Assembly (NCBI GenBank): GCA_020851395.1
Contig: JADZCW010000115.1
Coordinates: 1-5,258 of the forward strand
Source: Phycisphaeraceae bacterium
GTDB taxonomy: Bacteria; Planctomycetota; Phycisphaerae; Phycisphaerales; Phycisphaeraceae
Direction: 5' to 3'
Length of the DNA: 5,258 nt
Under the pieces are notes generated by a model. The model was given only the letters and a program-made list of their open reading frames with translations. It ran no database searches and was not told where the DNA came from. A program made the position numbers and the translations under genes. Positions 5,040 to 5,258 of this stretch are shown piece after piece; the first letter of the stretch is position 1; each line of letters begins with the position of its first letter.

Positions 5040-5258
5040 CGTCGCGCCCGCCCCGCCCGCCGACGCTGGGAGAACCCCGGACAAGCGGATGGCCAGCGGC
5101 GCGGCCGAGCACCGGTCGGGCGTCCTCCCCTCCGGTGGGCGTTGTGCCCCGCGAGACGTTGCGGGGCGGAAACATTCCGGCGGCCCATCCCCGGTCTGGG
5201 GCTCGTGGTCCCGCTCCGGGGACACGTTGGGCGACGGCTGGAAGGGCTCTTTCCGAAG
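5040..5258 (+). ncRNA. Candidate structured RNA or long leader, unidentified
   Basis: Downstream of the promoter the sequence is very GC-rich and folds on paper into hairpins in a row: CGACGCTGG/CCAGCGGCG (5061-5069 / 5093-5101, one A-G mismatch), CACCGG/CCGGTG (5110-5115 / 5132-5137), GCCCCGC/GCGGGGC (5146-5152 / 5161-5167), GGAA/TTCC (5168-5171 / 5175-5178), CCCC/GGGG (5189-5192 / 5198-5201) and GTCCC/GGGAC (5208-5212 / 5219-5223). CGTCGC at the predicted start (5040-5045, then CC 5047-5048 after a bulged G) can pair with GGGCGACG (5229-5236) and close the set. I compared it with what I recall of RNase P RNA, tmRNA, SRP RNA, 6S RNA and the cobalamin riboswitch and found none of their core motifs. 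GC richness makes chance stems common. A reading frame open from ATG 5089 to the edge is the rival explanation. Confidence 0.25.

Noticed and set aside
4862..5225. Minus-strand ORFs (63-108 codons) in the right-hand intergenic region
   Set aside because: Several frames overlap each other, all Arg/Gly/Pro-rich with no recognisable domain, and one runs into the start of the glycosyltransferase-like gene in another frame.
5040..5258. RNase P RNA, tmRNA, SRP RNA, 6S RNA or cobalamin riboswitch
   Set aside because: Conserved cores of these classes, as I know them, are absent on both strands; no profile search could be run.

Overview
The window looks like a piece of a GC-rich bacterial chromosome, most likely a planctomycete (Phycisphaerae or a relative). 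That is an inference from three things: GC-biased third codon positions, the wording of the MurQ and NagD-like motifs, and a PEP-CTERM protein ending in VPEP + short hydrophobic helix + RRRR. I see no tRNA, rRNA, CRISPR array, insertion sequence or phage gene.

Layout. Bases 1-2436 (+ strand) hold a tight three-gene run: the 3' end of a NagD-type HAD phosphatase, then anmK (anhydro-MurNAc kinase), then murQ (MurNAc-6-phosphate etherase). Gaps are 30 and 22 nt, so one transcript is likely. AnmK and MurQ catalyse consecutive steps of peptidoglycan recycling: anhydro-MurNAc to MurNAc-6-P to GlcNAc-6-P plus D-lactate. The HAD enzyme may deal with a phosphorylated sugar or nucleotide nearby, but its substrate is not readable. 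murQ has no usable ATG/GTG/TTG at its family start. The best start is an ATC at 1507 behind a well-placed Shine-Dalgarno, which would be a rare initiation codon or a base error.

Bases 2437-2745 have no convincing gene. They hold an AT-rich stretch with A-tracts spaced 11-12 bp, a good sigma70-type promoter (TTGACA-16-TATAGT) and a roughly 140-nt leader with two hairpins. This leader feeds a secreted, tryptophan-rich PEP-CTERM protein (2746-3702), which would be sorted by an exosortase encoded elsewhere. Facing it, 37 nt away, is a minus-strand gene (3741-4838) for a 365-residue conserved-looking protein. It has features reminiscent of nucleotide-sugar-dependent glycosyltransferases, but I cannot place it in a named family.

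Bases 4839-5258 hold the short upstream region of that gene, a 31-bp dyad with T6/A6 arms, a second plausible sigma70 promoter on the + strand (TTGACC-16-GATAAT), and, starting at its predicted transcription start, about 200 nt of very GC-rich sequence. That sequence can be drawn as six hairpins in a row closed by a long-range helix. It is a candidate structured RNA or long leader of an unknown downstream gene, and the most open-ended item here; an open reading frame from 5089 to the window edge is the competing reading.
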